Both the position numbers and the translations under genes were made by a program. DNA of 64,000 nucleotides. Source: Methylibium petroleiphilum PM1 (GTDB lineage: Bacteria; Pseudomonadota; Gammaproteobacteria; Burkholderiales; Burkholderiaceae_C). The notes beneath the pieces were generated by a model that saw only the letters and a list, made by a program, of their open reading frames with translations, did no database searches and had not been told where the DNA came from. The DNA lies in assembly GCF_000015725.1 (NCBI RefSeq), contig NC_008825.1, forward strand, positions 1,984,001 through 2,048,000. Direction: 5' to 3'. Positions 17,452 through 26,993 of this stretch are shown here, in pieces (position 1 is the first letter of the stretch; every line of letters begins with the position of its first letter).

Positions 17452-17997
17452 ATGTTCTCCGCACGCAGTTTCCGGCATTGCAAGACCTGCGGAGGTCCCG
17501 TCGGTTACCGCATTCCGGCCGACGACAGCCGTGAACGCGCGGTCTGCACGGTCTGCGAGGCGATCCACTACGAGAACCCGCTGAACGTGGTCGGCACGCT
17601 GCCGACCTGGGACGACCAGGTGCTGCTGTGCCGGCGGGCCATCGAACCGCGCCACGGCCTTTGGACGCTGCCGGCCGGCTTCATGGAACTCGGCGAGACG
17701 CTGGAGCAAGGCGCGCTGCGCGAGACCGACGAGGAGGCCGGCGCGCGCGTGCAGTTGCAGGGGCTGTTCTCGGTCCTGAACGTGGTGCGGGTCGGCCAGG
17801 TCCATTTCTTCTACCGCGCCGCGCTGCAGGATCTCGATTTCGCGCCCGGCGTCGAGTCGCTGGAGGTGGCGCTGTTCCGCGAAGCCGAGGTGCCGTGGGA
17901 GCACCTGGCCTTCCGCACGACGGCCGAGACGTTGCGCCGTTACTTCGCCGACCGGGCCGGGGGTCAATTCGGGCTGCACTGTGCCGATATCGCATGA
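17452..17997 (+). CDS. NUDIX hydrolase with N-terminal zinc ribbon
   Basis: 181 aa. Two CxxC pairs (CKTCGG, CTVCEA) form an N-terminal zinc ribbon as in NADH pyrophosphatase-like NUDIX proteins. The NUDIX box GFMELGETLEQGALRETDEEAG (residues about 77-98) is complete. It hydrolyses a nucleoside diphosphate-linked substrate, unidentified. It lies 16 bases upstream of lapB, possibly co-transcribed, but no functional link with adhesion is evident. Confidence 0.88.
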   Translation: MFSARSFRHCKTCGGPVGYRIPADDSRERAVCTVCEAIHYENPLNVVGTLPTWDDQVLLCRRAIEPRHGLWTLPAGFMELGETLEQGALRETDEEAGARVQLQGLFSVLNVVRVGQVHFFYRAALQDLDFAPGVESLEVALFREAEVPWEHLAFRTTAETLRRYFADRAGGQFGLHCADIA

Positions 17998-18013
17998 GCA
18001 CACGCCTGTCCCG

Positions 18014-20179
18014 ATGACGCTACCGCCCTCTTCCACCGCCACGACCCGCCTGCGCGAAGACCTGATCCACCCCGACCCGCTGCTGGACTGTCTGCTGGAA
18101 GTCTGCCGCGTGCACGGCGTGGCCGCATCGCGCGCATCGCTGTCGGCGGGCCTGCCGCTGGTCGACGGCCGCCTGACGCTGGCCTTGGCCGAACGTGCTG
18201 CCGACCGGGCGGCGATGACCGCGCGTCTGCAGCGCATGGCGCTCGATGCGGTCGATACGGCCACGCTCCCCGCCATCGCCGTGCTGCACGACGAGCGCGC
18301 CTGCGTGCTCCTTGGCCGCGATGCCTCCGGCGCCTGGCAGGTGCTGATGCCGGAGACCGGCGCCGGTGCCGTGACGCTGGACGCCGACCAGCTGGCCGAG
18401 CGCTACAGCGGCGTGATGCTGTTCGTGCGGCCGCAGTTCCGCTTCGACGAACGTGCGCCCGAGGTGCGCGCCACCCGCGCCGGCCACTGGTTCTGGGGCG
18501 CCGTGCTGGCGCAGCGGAACGTGTACCGCGACGTGCTGTGGGCGGCACTGCTGATCAACCTGTTCGCGATCGCCTTCCCGCTGTTCTCGATGAACGTCTA
18601 CGACCGCGTGGTGCCCAACCATGCGGAGGAGACGCTGTGGGCGCTGGCGATCGGGGTGCTGATCGTCATCAGCGCCGATCTGTTCATGCGCACGCTGCGC
18701 AGCCATTTCGTCGACGAGGCCAGCGCCCGCATCGACGTGCAGATCTCGGCCACGCTGATGGAGCGCGTGCTGGGGATGCAGCTCTCTCACAGGCCGGCGG
18801 CAGTCGGCTCGTTCGCGTCCAATCTGCGCGGCTTCGAGCAGGTGCGCGACTTCATCGCCTCGAGCACCGTCACGGCGCTGATCGACCTGCCGTTCGCCCT
18901 GCTGTTCATCGGCGTGATGTTCTGGCTGTCGCCCTGGCTCGCTGCGCCCGTGGTAGTCGCCTTCGTGCTGGTCGTGGTGGTCGGCTACATCCTGCAGCAC
19001 CGGCTGCACGAGCTGTCGCAGGCCACCTGGCAGGCCGGCGCCCAGCGCAACGCGACGCTGATCGAGAGCCTGACCGCGATCGAGACCGTCAAGACCCAGG
19101 GTGCCGAAAGCGTGATCCAGGCCCGCTGGGAGCAGACCAATGCCTACCTGGCCGGCATCAACATGCGCATGCGCGGCCTGTCGTCCACCGCGCTGTCGGC
19201 CACGGCCTGGCTGACGCAGTTGGTGAGCGTGTCGCTGATCGTCATCGGCGTCTACCTGATCGGCGACCGCCAGCTGACGATGGGTGCGCTGATCGCCGCC
19301 ACGATGCTCAGCGGCCGTGCGCTGGCGCCGGCCGGGCAGATCGTCGGCCTGCTGCTGCAGTACCAGGGGGCGGTGACGGCGCTCGAATCGCTGGAGAAGA
19401 TCATGGCCCAGCCCGTCGAGCGGCCGGCCGGCAATGCCTTCATCCACCGGCGCGAACTGCGCGGCGAGATCGAGTTCCGGGACGTCCATTTCGCCTACCC
19501 GGGACGTTCCGACAGTGCGCTCGACGGCGTGAGTTTCAAGATCGCCGCCGGCGAACGGGTGGCGCTGATCGGCAAGGTCGGCTCCGGCAAGAGCACGATC
19601 GAGAAGCTGATGCTGGGCCTGTACGCCCCCACCGCGGGCGCCGTGCTGCTCGACGGCATCGACCTGCGCCAGCTCGACCCGGCCGACGTGCGACGCAACC
19701 TCGGCTACGTGTCGCAGGACGTGACGCTGTTCTTCGGCAACCTGCGCGAGAACATCGCCTTCGGTCTGCCCTACGCCGATGACGAGGCCATCGTCGCGGC
19801 GGCCGAGGTGGCCGGACTCAGCGAGTTCGTCAACCGCCATCCCCGCGGCTTCGACATGCCGGTGGGCGAACGCGGCGAATCGCTGTCGGGCGGCCAGCGC
19901 CAGAGCGTCGGACTGGCCCGCGCAGTGCTGCACAACGCGCCGATCCTGCTGCTCGACGAGCCGACCAGCGCCATGGATTTCGCCACCGAAGCTCACGTCA
20001 CGTCGCGCCTCGCTTCGATCGCCAGCAACAAGACGGTGGTGCTGGTCACGCACCGCACCTCGCTGCTGCCGATGGCCACGCGGCTGATCGTCGTCGACCA
20101 GGGACGTGTTGTCGCCGACGGGCCGCGTGAGCAGATCATGCAGGCGCTTGCCGCCGGTCGCATCACGAGGGCGGCCTAG
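18014..20179 (+). CDS. lapB: Type I secretion ABC transporter/ATPase, LapB type
   Basis: 721 aa from the ATG at 18014; an earlier start at 17981 would overlap the NUDIX gene. Domains: C39-peptidase-like N-terminus (about 15-140) without a recognisable cleavage-competent arrangement, as in LapB-type exporters; six-helix ABC transmembrane domain (about 165-450); ATPase with GKVGSGKST (about 519), LSGGQRQ (about 624), LLLDEPTSAMD and THRTS. It exports the adhesin LapA in one step with LapC and LapE. lapC follows 1 base after its stop. Confidence 0.92.
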   Translation: MTLPPSSTATTRLREDLIHPDPLLDCLLEVCRVHGVAASRASLSAGLPLVDGRLTLALAERAADRAAMTARLQRMALDAVDTATLPAIAVLHDERACVLLGRDASGAWQVLMPETGAGAVTLDADQLAERYSGVMLFVRPQFRFDERAPEVRATRAGHWFWGAVLAQRNVYRDVLWAALLINLFAIAFPLFSMNVYDRVVPNHAEETLWALAIGVLIVISADLFMRTLRSHFVDEASARIDVQISATLMERVLGMQLSHRPAAVGSFASNLRGFEQVRDFIASSTVTALIDLPFALLFIGVMFWLSPWLAAPVVVAFVLVVVVGYILQHRLHELSQATWQAGAQRNATLIESLTAIETVKTQGAESVIQARWEQTNAYLAGINMRMRGLSSTALSATAWLTQLVSVSLIVIGVYLIGDRQLTMGALIAATMLSGRALAPAGQIVGLLLQYQGAVTALESLEKIMAQPVERPAGNAFIHRRELRGEIEFRDVHFAYPGRSDSALDGVSFKIAAGERVALIGKVGSGKSTIEKLMLGLYAPTAGAVLLDGIDLRQLDPADVRRNLGYVSQDVTLFFGNLRENIAFGLPYADDEAIVAAAEVAGLSEFVNRHPRGFDMPVGERGESLSGGQRQSVGLARAVLHNAPILLLDEPTSAMDFATEAHVTSRLASIASNKTVVLVTHRTSLLPMATRLIVVDQGRVVADGPREQIMQALAAGRITRAA

Positions 20180-20180
20180 C

Positions 20181-21608
20181 ATGGGCAGTCCCGCCCCCCG
20201 CCTGATGGGCTTCGGCCGCGCGCTGCTGGCCGGGCTGGAGCGCACCCGCCTCTGGCTCGAACCGCTGACGAAGCGGGTGTTCGGCCCGGTGGCGCCGTCC
20301 GCCGCGGTGGGCAGCACCGGCTACGAGGCAGAGCCCGAGGCCTTGCTGGCCCGCGCCCGCACTCAGCGGGCACAGGTGATCGTGCGGGCCGCGGTCTGCG
20401 TGGTCGCGGTGCTGCTGGTCTGGGCTGCGCTCGCCCGGATCGACGAGGTGACACGCGGTGACGGCAAGGTGATCCCGTCGCGGCAGTTGCAGGTGATCCA
20501 GTCGCTCGATGGCGGGGTGGTGTCTGAGATCCTGGTCAAGGAGGGCCAGGTGGTCGAGGCTGGCCAGCTGCTGTTGCGCATCGACGAGACGCGCGCCACG
20601 TCGGGGGTGCGCGAGAACGCCGCGCAGAGCTTCGCGCTGCTGGCCCGGCAGGCCCGGCTGCGTGCGCTGGCCGAGGGCAACCCGTTTCAGCCGCCCCCGC
20701 CGAGCAAGGACCCGGAAGAGCGCCGCATCATCGAGGAGGAACGCCGACTCTACGAGTCGCGCCAGTCCGAGCTCTCGACCATCGTGTCGATCAGCCGTCA
20801 GCAGCTGATGCAGCGCGAGCAGGAGCTCAACGAGGCCCGCTCGCGCCGCGCCTCGGCCGAACGGGGTCTGGACCTGTCGCAGCAGGAGCTGGCGAAGACG
20901 CGGCCGCTGCTGGCCTCCGGCGCAGTGTCGGAGGTCGACATCCTGCGGCTCGAGCGCGACCTGAGCAAGTACCGCGGCGATGTCGAGCAGGCCGGCGCGC
21001 AGATCGCCCGGGTGTCGGCGGCCGTCGGCGAGGCGCAGCGCAAGATCCAGGAGACCGAGATCGCCTTTCGCAACGAGGCCCGCAAGGAACTGGCCGATGT
21101 GCTGGGCCGCATGAACGCGCTGACAGAGGGGCGCGTCGCGCTGAGCGACAAGGTCGACAAGGCCCAGGTCAAGTCGCCGGTGCGCGGCCGTGTGCAGCGT
21201 CTGCTGGCCAACACCGTCGGCGGCGTGGTGCAACCTGGCCGCGACATCGTCGAGGTCGTCCCGCTCGACGACGCGCTGGTGCTCGAAGCCCGGGTGTTCC
21301 CGCGCGACATCGGCTTCATCCACCCAGGCCAGCAGGCGACGGTGAAGTTCACGGCCTACGACTTCTCGATCTACGGCGGCCTCGATGCGACCGTCGAGAA
21401 CATCAGCCCCGACACCGTGATCGACGAGAAGGGCAATGCCTTCTACGTCGTGCGCGTGCGCACGCGCCTGGCTCAGCTGGGCGACAAGCTGCCGATCATT
21501 CCCGGCATGACGGCCGAGGTCGACATCCTGACCGGCAAGAAGACGGTGATGTCCTACCTGCTCAAGCCGGTGCTGCGGGGCAAGGCCTACGCGCTGTCGG
21601 AACGCTGA
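20181..21608 (+). CDS. lapC: Type I secretion membrane-fusion protein, LapC type (HlyD family)
   Basis: 475 aa from the ATG at 20181. Single membrane helix at about residues 66-84 (QVIVRAAVCVVAVLLVWAAL), then biotinyl-lipoyl half motifs (GDGKVIPSRQLQVIQSLDGG, EGQVVEAGQLLLRID), a long periplasmic coiled coil (about 175-340) and the C-terminal beta domain typical of HlyD. It bridges LapB to the outer-membrane channel. Directly downstream of lapB and 225 bases upstream of lapA. Confidence 0.92.
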   Translation: MGSPAPRLMGFGRALLAGLERTRLWLEPLTKRVFGPVAPSAAVGSTGYEAEPEALLARARTQRAQVIVRAAVCVVAVLLVWAALARIDEVTRGDGKVIPSRQLQVIQSLDGGVVSEILVKEGQVVEAGQLLLRIDETRATSGVRENAAQSFALLARQARLRALAEGNPFQPPPPSKDPEERRIIEEERRLYESRQSELSTIVSISRQQLMQREQELNEARSRRASAERGLDLSQQELAKTRPLLASGAVSEVDILRLERDLSKYRGDVEQAGAQIARVSAAVGEAQRKIQETEIAFRNEARKELADVLGRMNALTEGRVALSDKVDKAQVKSPVRGRVQRLLANTVGGVVQPGRDIVEVVPLDDALVLEARVFPRDIGFIHPGQQATVKFTAYDFSIYGGLDATVENISPDTVIDEKGNAFYVVRVRTRLAQLGDKLPIIPGMTAEVDILTGKKTVMSYLLKPVLRGKAYALSER

Positions 21609-21833
21609 CTGACCACCGGCTCATCGCCGCCGCAGGCCGCCCGCCGGGCTCTTCGAGGCAGCATGAGCGATCGCGCTGGAGACCGACTTCCCGGCGTACT
21701 AAGTCGCGTAACAACGTCGATTCCGTGCGCGGGATCACGTTCGCCTGCCGGGTCGGCCACTTAAGGCGGCCCAATGCCCGATATGCTCGACCTCACGCTT
21801 CGCGGCCCCGCCGCTCGCCCTTAAAGGATTGCC

Positions 21834-24800
21834 GTGCCCATCGTCGCCACCGTCCAGCTTGGAAAAGTCACCGCCGTCTGGGGCCTTGCCCGGATCCGGC
21901 TACCCGATGGCAGCACCCGCCAGATCCAGGTTGGCGACATCGTGCACAAGGGCGACCTGATCCTGACGGCGCAGAACAGCATCGTCGAGATCAAGAACGA
22001 CGGCAGCGAAGCCACGTTCGCCGTGGCCGATGGACAACTCACCGAAACGCCGGCCATTGCCCAGGCCGTTGGGCCCGAAGACATCGATCGCGTGATCCAG
22101 GCCTTGAACGAAGGCGACCCCGATGCCGCCACTGCGGCCGGCGGACCGGCCAGCGGCGGTGAGGCTTCCCCGGCGTTGCGTGTCGGCCGCATCTCCGAGT
22201 CGGTGGGTGGCGACACGCTTCTGATCGACACCGCGCGTGCAGGCCGCGAACCCGCGTCCTTCTTCGACGCCGAGATCCAGGACGCCGGCCAGCGCGGCGC
22301 AGCGGCCCCTGCGCCCGCCCCGGCGCCCAACCAGAGCCCCGTGCCGGTCATCACGCCGGCCGGCGGCCTCGAGGACGCGAGTTCGATCCCGATCAATCTG
22401 TCGGGCACCGATCCGGAGGACGGTACGGCGCCGATCGTCACGGTGACCACCCTGCCGCCGGCGTCGCAAGGTCAACTGTTCCTGGCGGACGGGACGACGC
22501 CTGTCGTGGCGGGTACTCCGCTGACGGCCGCTCAGGCGGGCTCGCTGGTGTTCGTGCCGGCTCCGAACTTCACCGGCACTGCGAATGTCGACTTCACGGT
22601 CACGGATTCCGCCGGGGCCACGAGTCCCCCGGTCACCGCCAGCATCGTCGTCGCCCCGGTCAACGACGCGCCGGTCGCGATCGGCAGCACCCTCACGGCC
22701 GTGGAGGACACGCCCATCTCGCTGAGCATGGGTGGCATCGACATCGAAGACGGCACGGCGCCGATCGTCACGGTCATCCTGTTGCCGACGGCTTCGCGCG
22801 GCACGCTCTTCCTGGCCGATGGGGTGACACCGGTCGTGGGCGGACAGCCGCTGACCGCAGCCCAGGCTGCGTCGCTGGTGTTCGTGCCCGCGCCCGACTT
22901 CACCGGCACAGTCAACATCCCGTTCACCGTGACCGACTCCGAAGGTGCGAGTTCGACCACGGGCGCCGTCCTGATCACGGTGAACCCCGTCAACGACGCC
23001 CCCATCGGCACGCCAGTGACGGCCACGGGCATTGAAGACGCCACGACGATTCCGATCAGCCTGGGCGGCACCGACGTCGAGGACGGCATTGCGCAGACCG
23101 TGACCGTGATCCTGCTGCCTCCGGCCGCGCGCGGAACGCTCTATCTCGCCGACGGCGTCACACCGGTGGTGGGTGGTGCTCCGCTGACGGCCGAGCAGGC
23201 GCAATCGCTGGTGTTCGTGCCCGCACCCGACTTCACGGGCACGGTGAACATTCCCTTCACGGTCACCGACTCCGAGGGTGCCGTGTCGGCCACCACCACG
23301 GCGGCGATCACCGTCACGCCGGTCGCCGATGCCCCCACGCAGACGCTGCCCGCCAGCCAATCGCTTCCCGAAGACACGCTGCACACCTTCACCGCGCTCG
23401 CCGGCAACGGCATCACCGTGGCCGACGTCGACAGCGACTTCGTCACCACCACGCTGACCGTCGGGCACGGCGTCCTTACGGCCGTCGAAGGGAACGGCGT
23501 GGCCATCGCCGGCAACGGCAGCGGTACTGTCGTGCTGTCCGGCACGCCCGACCAGATCAACGCTGCGTTGGAGGGCTTGCGCTACCAGCCCGACGTGAAC
23601 TACAGCGGATCGGACGCCTTGATGGTGAGCACCACCGACGGCGAGACCGCACCGGTCGTGGCGAACGTGGCAATCACCGTGGTGCCGGTGGCCGATGCGC
23701 CGGTGATCAACGTCGGCACGGCCGGCACGGTGCTCTACGACCAGCTGCCCGGCGCCGTCGAAGGTGCGACCTTCCAGCGCTACGACAACGTGGCGACGAT
23801 CGACCCCGACTCCGCACGCGATCCCGCGTCGCTGGCCGCGGCGCTGGCTGGCGTGACGCCGACGGCAACCACGGTGCAATCCAGCTACGCCGCCCCGACG
23901 ATCGCCGAGGACCAGGCCTACCGCATGACCGGGCTGGTGTTCCTGGAGGCCGGCCACACCTACACCTTCACCGGCGAGCGCGACGACACCGCCCTGATGG
24001 TGCTCGGGGGGCAGACCGTGTTCCAGCAGGGCTTCGACAACGCCGGCTTCTACCAGGCCGCGCCGTTCGTCGCGAGCGCCTCCGGTTACTACACGATCGA
24101 CTTCATCTTCTACAACGGCGACGGCCCCGGCAACGCCGTGCTCACCGTCAGCACCGACGGCGCCCCCCCCATCGCCTTCGACAGCAGCAACTTCACGCTG
24201 GTGCCCAGCATCGAAGCGCTCGATGCGGCGAACGCTCCGCACGACGCGCTGGTCGGCGGCACGGGCGGCGGCTATTACCCGGTGACGAGCACCGCTCCGG
24301 ACAAGGGCACGATCGGCTTGCCGCCCGTCGGCGTGGCTCTGTCGGACACTGACGGCTCGGAAGCGATCTCGGTCGTGACCATCGGGCAGATCCCGGTCGG
24401 CGCCACGCTGTCGGACGGTACGCACAGCTTCACGGCCACGGCCGGCAACACCAGCACGGCCGTCACCGACTGGGCGCTCTTCCAACTGGTGATCACGCCG
24501 CCGCCGCAGTACAGCGGCAGCTTCGACCTGCTCGTGACCGCCACCAGCCAGGAGGCCGCCAACGGCGACGCCGCCTCCAGCACGGCGACGATCCCGGTCA
24601 CGGTGGTCTACACGAATGAGGCGCCCGTCCAGACGGTGCCCGGAACGCAGGCCGTCAACGAGGACACGCCGCTGGTGTTCTCGGCCGCGAACGGCAATGC
24701 CCTGAGCGTTGCCGACGTCGACAGCCCGTCGCTGACCACGACCGTCAGCGTGAGCAACGGCATTTTCACGCTGGGCTCGACGGCCGGCGTCACGGTGGTC

Positions 24801-26933
24801 GGCAACGGCAGCAACCTCGTCAGCCTGATTGGCTCGGCCGCAGCAATAAATGCCGCGCTGGAAGGCTCGCAGTTCATCGGTCCCGCCGACTTTAACGGCG
24901 CGGCGCAACTGACCCTGACTACCTCGGACGGCGTGGCCGCCCCGACCGTCGGCAATGTCGGCATCTCCATCGTGCCGGTCGCCGACATCGCGACCGACGT
25001 GGCTTCCACTGTCGAGAATCGAGCGGTAGTGATCGACGTGAACGCGAATGACACGTTCTCGAACGCCGACCACACCATCACCGCCGTCAACGGCACGCCG
25101 ATCGCGGCGGGCACCGCGGTGGCAGTCGCCAACGGTAGCGTGCTGCTGCAGGGCGATGGCACGCTGCTCTTCACGCCGGATCCCGGCTATCACACCTCCA
25201 CCGGCGTGCCGACGAGCTTCTCCTACACCGTCACGTCGGGCGGTCTCACCGAAACGGCGGCCGTCGCCGTCGACGTGCGTCCGGTGAACGATACGGTCAC
25301 GCCGACGCTCAACGTGACGTCGGTCGGCCGCTGGACTTTCGACGAAGCCGCGGCGGGCTCGACCACCGACCGCTACAACGCGCACACTGGCGCGCTGACC
25401 GACTCCACGCCGTCGCCGGCGGCCGTGGCTCCGACCTGGGTGGCCGGACACGACGGCGCCTCGGGCAGCGCCCTGCGTTTCGACGGCGCCGGCAGCTTCG
25501 TCGCGCTGGATGCCCAGACCACGGCGCCGCTGATGGGCACCGCTTCACTGACCTTCTGGATCAAGACGACGCAGATCGGCTCCAGCCGCACGACGGGCTG
25601 GAATTCACCCGCCGTCATCGCCAGCGAGCAGCACGGCGGACAGAACGACATCCAGTGGGGCGTTATCAACGATGCGGGCCAGATCGGCTTCGGCATCGGC
25701 GACGTGACCGGCGTCTACAGTACGACCAGCATCGACGACAACGCATGGCACCAGGTGGCGATCACGCGCGACGCGGCGACCAAGCTCGTGCAAGTCTTCG
25801 TCGACGGCAGGCTGGAAGCCAGCGGCTCACCCAACGACGCCGCCTTCACGGCCACGTTGAACCGGCTGGCGGGCTTCGGTGCCACGAATGTCTTCGCCAA
25901 CGACGCGGCCGGGACGAACATGGTCGACAACCACTTCCTGAGGGCCGATCTCGACGATGTCCGCATCTACAACCACGCGCTCACGGCCGATCAGGTGGCG
26001 GCGATCCGATCGGTCGAATCGGGCCATCGGGATATCGCCGTGGCCAACGACGGCGATCCGATCAAGCTGAACGTCACCGCAGACCACTACACCACGCTGT
26101 CGGTCGCGGGCCTGAACGCGGGCATGACCCTGACCGACGGCACGCCGGGCCACGCCGTCACGGCCGCCGGAACCGACGACACGATCGACCTGACCGGCTG
26201 GAACCTGAGCAACCTGTCGGTGACCGGTGCGGGCTCGGCGCTGCTCGAATTCACGGCGACCAACACGGTTGCCGACGAGAGCCGGTCCAGCACCCAGTAC
26301 ATGAACATCGTGGACGGTACGTCCCTCCTCGCCGGCGGGGCCGGCAACGACACCCTCAACGGCACCGCGAACGCAGACCTGCTGATCGGCAACGGCGGCA
26401 ACGACACGCTCAACGGCGGTGGCGGCAACGATCGGCTGATTGGTGGTGCTGGCAACGACACCCTGAACGGCGCCGCCGGCCACGACGTGCTGCAGGGAGG
26501 CGCTGGCGACGACCTGCTGACGGGCGGCGCCGGTTCTGACACCTTTGCGTGGTCGCTCGCCGATCGGGGCGCCAGCGGGGCGCCGGCCCGCGACACGATT
26601 GCCGATTTCAACGTCGCGCCGGTGTCGGCCGGTGGCGATTCGCTGGACCTGCGGGACCTTCTGGTGGGTGCCAATCACGTGGGCACTGATCCCGGCAACC
26701 TCGAAAGCTACCTGGACTTCGACACCAGTTCCACGCCGGGCAGCACCATCATCCACATCAGTTCGTCCGGCGGCTTCGCCAATGGGGCTTACTCGGCCGG
26801 CAGCGAGGATCAGCGCATCACGCTCGAATCCGTCGACCTGCGCAGCGCGCTGAGCCTGGGTTCAGCGGCCTCCGACAATCAGATCATTCAGGAACTGTTG
26901 ACGCGCGGCAAGCTGATCGCCGACGGGCACTGA
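21834..26933 (+). CDS. lapA: LapA-type RTX adhesin with retention module
   Basis: 1,699 aa, GTG start with AAAGGA upstream. Order: N-terminal retention module (1-~100) ending in TAAG (Thr100-Gly103), the LapG cleavage motif; three ~110-aa cadherin-like repeats (about 170-495); a VCBS/cadherin-like repeat (about 500-620); a PA14-like domain (about 628-785, with GLVFLEAGHTYTFTGERDD); further Ig-like repeats (about 830-1150); a LamG/concanavalin-like domain (about 1161-1395); RTX repeats GGxGxDxL (about 1495-1570); and a type I secretion C-terminus. It is small for a LapA. The module keeps the protein in the outer-membrane pore until LapG cuts it. No N-terminal signal peptide, as expected for this route. 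Confidence 0.92.
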   Translation: MPIVATVQLGKVTAVWGLARIRLPDGSTRQIQVGDIVHKGDLILTAQNSIVEIKNDGSEATFAVADGQLTETPAIAQAVGPEDIDRVIQALNEGDPDAATAAGGPASGGEASPALRVGRISESVGGDTLLIDTARAGREPASFFDAEIQDAGQRGAAAPAPAPAPNQSPVPVITPAGGLEDASSIPINLSGTDPEDGTAPIVTVTTLPPASQGQLFLADGTTPVVAGTPLTAAQAGSLVFVPAPNFTGTANVDFTVTDSAGATSPPVTASIVVAPVNDAPVAIGSTLTAVEDTPISLSMGGIDIEDGTAPIVTVILLPTASRGTLFLADGVTPVVGGQPLTAAQAASLVFVPAPDFTGTVNIPFTVTDSEGASSTTGAVLITVNPVNDAPIGTPVTATGIEDATTIPISLGGTDVEDGIAQTVTVILLPPAARGTLYLADGVTPVVGGAPLTAEQAQSLVFVPAPDFTGTVNIPFTVTDSEGAVSATTTAAITVTPVADAPTQTLPASQSLPEDTLHTFTALAGNGITVADVDSDFVTTTLTVGHGVLTAVEGNGVAIAGNGSGTVVLSGTPDQINAALEGLRYQPDVNYSGSDALMVSTTDGETAPVVANVAITVVPVADAPVINVGTAGTVLYDQLPGAVEGATFQRYDNVATIDPDSARDPASLAAALAGVTPTATTVQSSYAAPTIAEDQAYRMTGLVFLEAGHTYTFTGERDDTALMVLGGQTVFQQGFDNAGFYQAAPFVASASGYYTIDFIFYNGDGPGNAVLTVSTDGAPPIAFDSSNFTLVPSIEALDAANAPHDALVGGTGGGYYPVTSTAPDKGTIGLPPVGVALSDTDGSEAISVVTIGQIPVGATLSDGTHSFTATAGNTSTAVTDWALFQLVITPPPQYSGSFDLLVTATSQEAANGDAASSTATIPVTVVYTNEAPVQTVPGTQAVNEDTPLVFSAANGNALSVADVDSPSLTTTVSVSNGIFTLGSTAGVTVVGNGSNLVSLIGSAAAINAALEGSQFIGPADFNGAAQLTLTTSDGVAAPTVGNVGISIVPVADIATDVASTVENRAVVIDVNANDTFSNADHTITAVNGTPIAAGTAVAVANGSVLLQGDGTLLFTPDPGYHTSTGVPTSFSYTVTSGGLTETAAVAVDVRPVNDTVTPTLNVTSVGRWTFDEAAAGSTTDRYNAHTGALTDSTPSPAAVAPTWVAGHDGASGSALRFDGAGSFVALDAQTTAPLMGTASLTFWIKTTQIGSSRTTGWNSPAVIASEQHGGQNDIQWGVINDAGQIGFGIGDVTGVYSTTSIDDNAWHQVAITRDAATKLVQVFVDGRLEASGSPNDAAFTATLNRLAGFGATNVFANDAAGTNMVDNHFLRADLDDVRIYNHALTADQVAAIRSVESGHRDIAVANDGDPIKLNVTADHYTTLSVAGLNAGMTLTDGTPGHAVTAAGTDDTIDLTGWNLSNLSVTGAGSALLEFTATNTVADESRSSTQYMNIVDGTSLLAGGAGNDTLNGTANADLLIGNGGNDTLNGGGGNDRLIGGAGNDTLNGAAGHDVLQGGAGDDLLTGGAGSDTFAWSLADRGASGAPARDTIADFNVAPVSAGGDSLDLRDLLVGANHVGTDPGNLESYLDFDTSSTPGSTIIHISSSGGFANGAYSAGSEDQRITLESVDLRSALSLGSAASDNQIIQELLTRGKLIADGH
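22350..23330 (+). repeat. Three in-frame ~330-bp tandem repeats in lapA
   Basis: The marker TCGCTGGTGTTCGTGCC recurs at 22542, 22872 and 23205, periods of 330 and 333 bases (110-111 codons). Repeats 2 and 3 are most alike (GTVNIPFTVTDSEGA in both). The copies encode cadherin-like domains and are prone to recombination or assembly collapse. Confidence 0.8.
26320..26545 (+). repeat. RTX calcium-binding nonapeptide repeats
   Basis: About eight GGxGxDxLx units (GGAGNDTLN, GNGGNDTLN, GGGGNDRLI, GGAGNDTLN, GGAGDDLLT and variants) near the C-terminus of LapA. In type I substrates such repeats fold on calcium binding outside the cell and help drive secretion. Confidence 0.9.
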
Positions 26934-26993
26934 TCGGTCCGGGAGCGAGGCACGCCGCGCCCGCGGCGGCCGAAGCTCCGAGCAACCCGCCGC

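Noticed and set aside
21609-21833. Defined promoter for lapA
   Set aside because: A CTTAAG/TATGCT pair near 21760-21787 is too weak to annotate; the gap shows no other clear motif.
21900-25451. 1,183-codon minus-strand open frame inside lapA
   Set aside because: Its sequence is Arg/Gly/Asp-rich low-complexity, the mirror of lapA repeats, with no domain and no ribosome binding site.
26934-26993. Terminator between convergent lapA and lapD
   Set aside because: GC-rich dyads exist (GCCGC/GCGGC) but are short and have no U-run on either strand.
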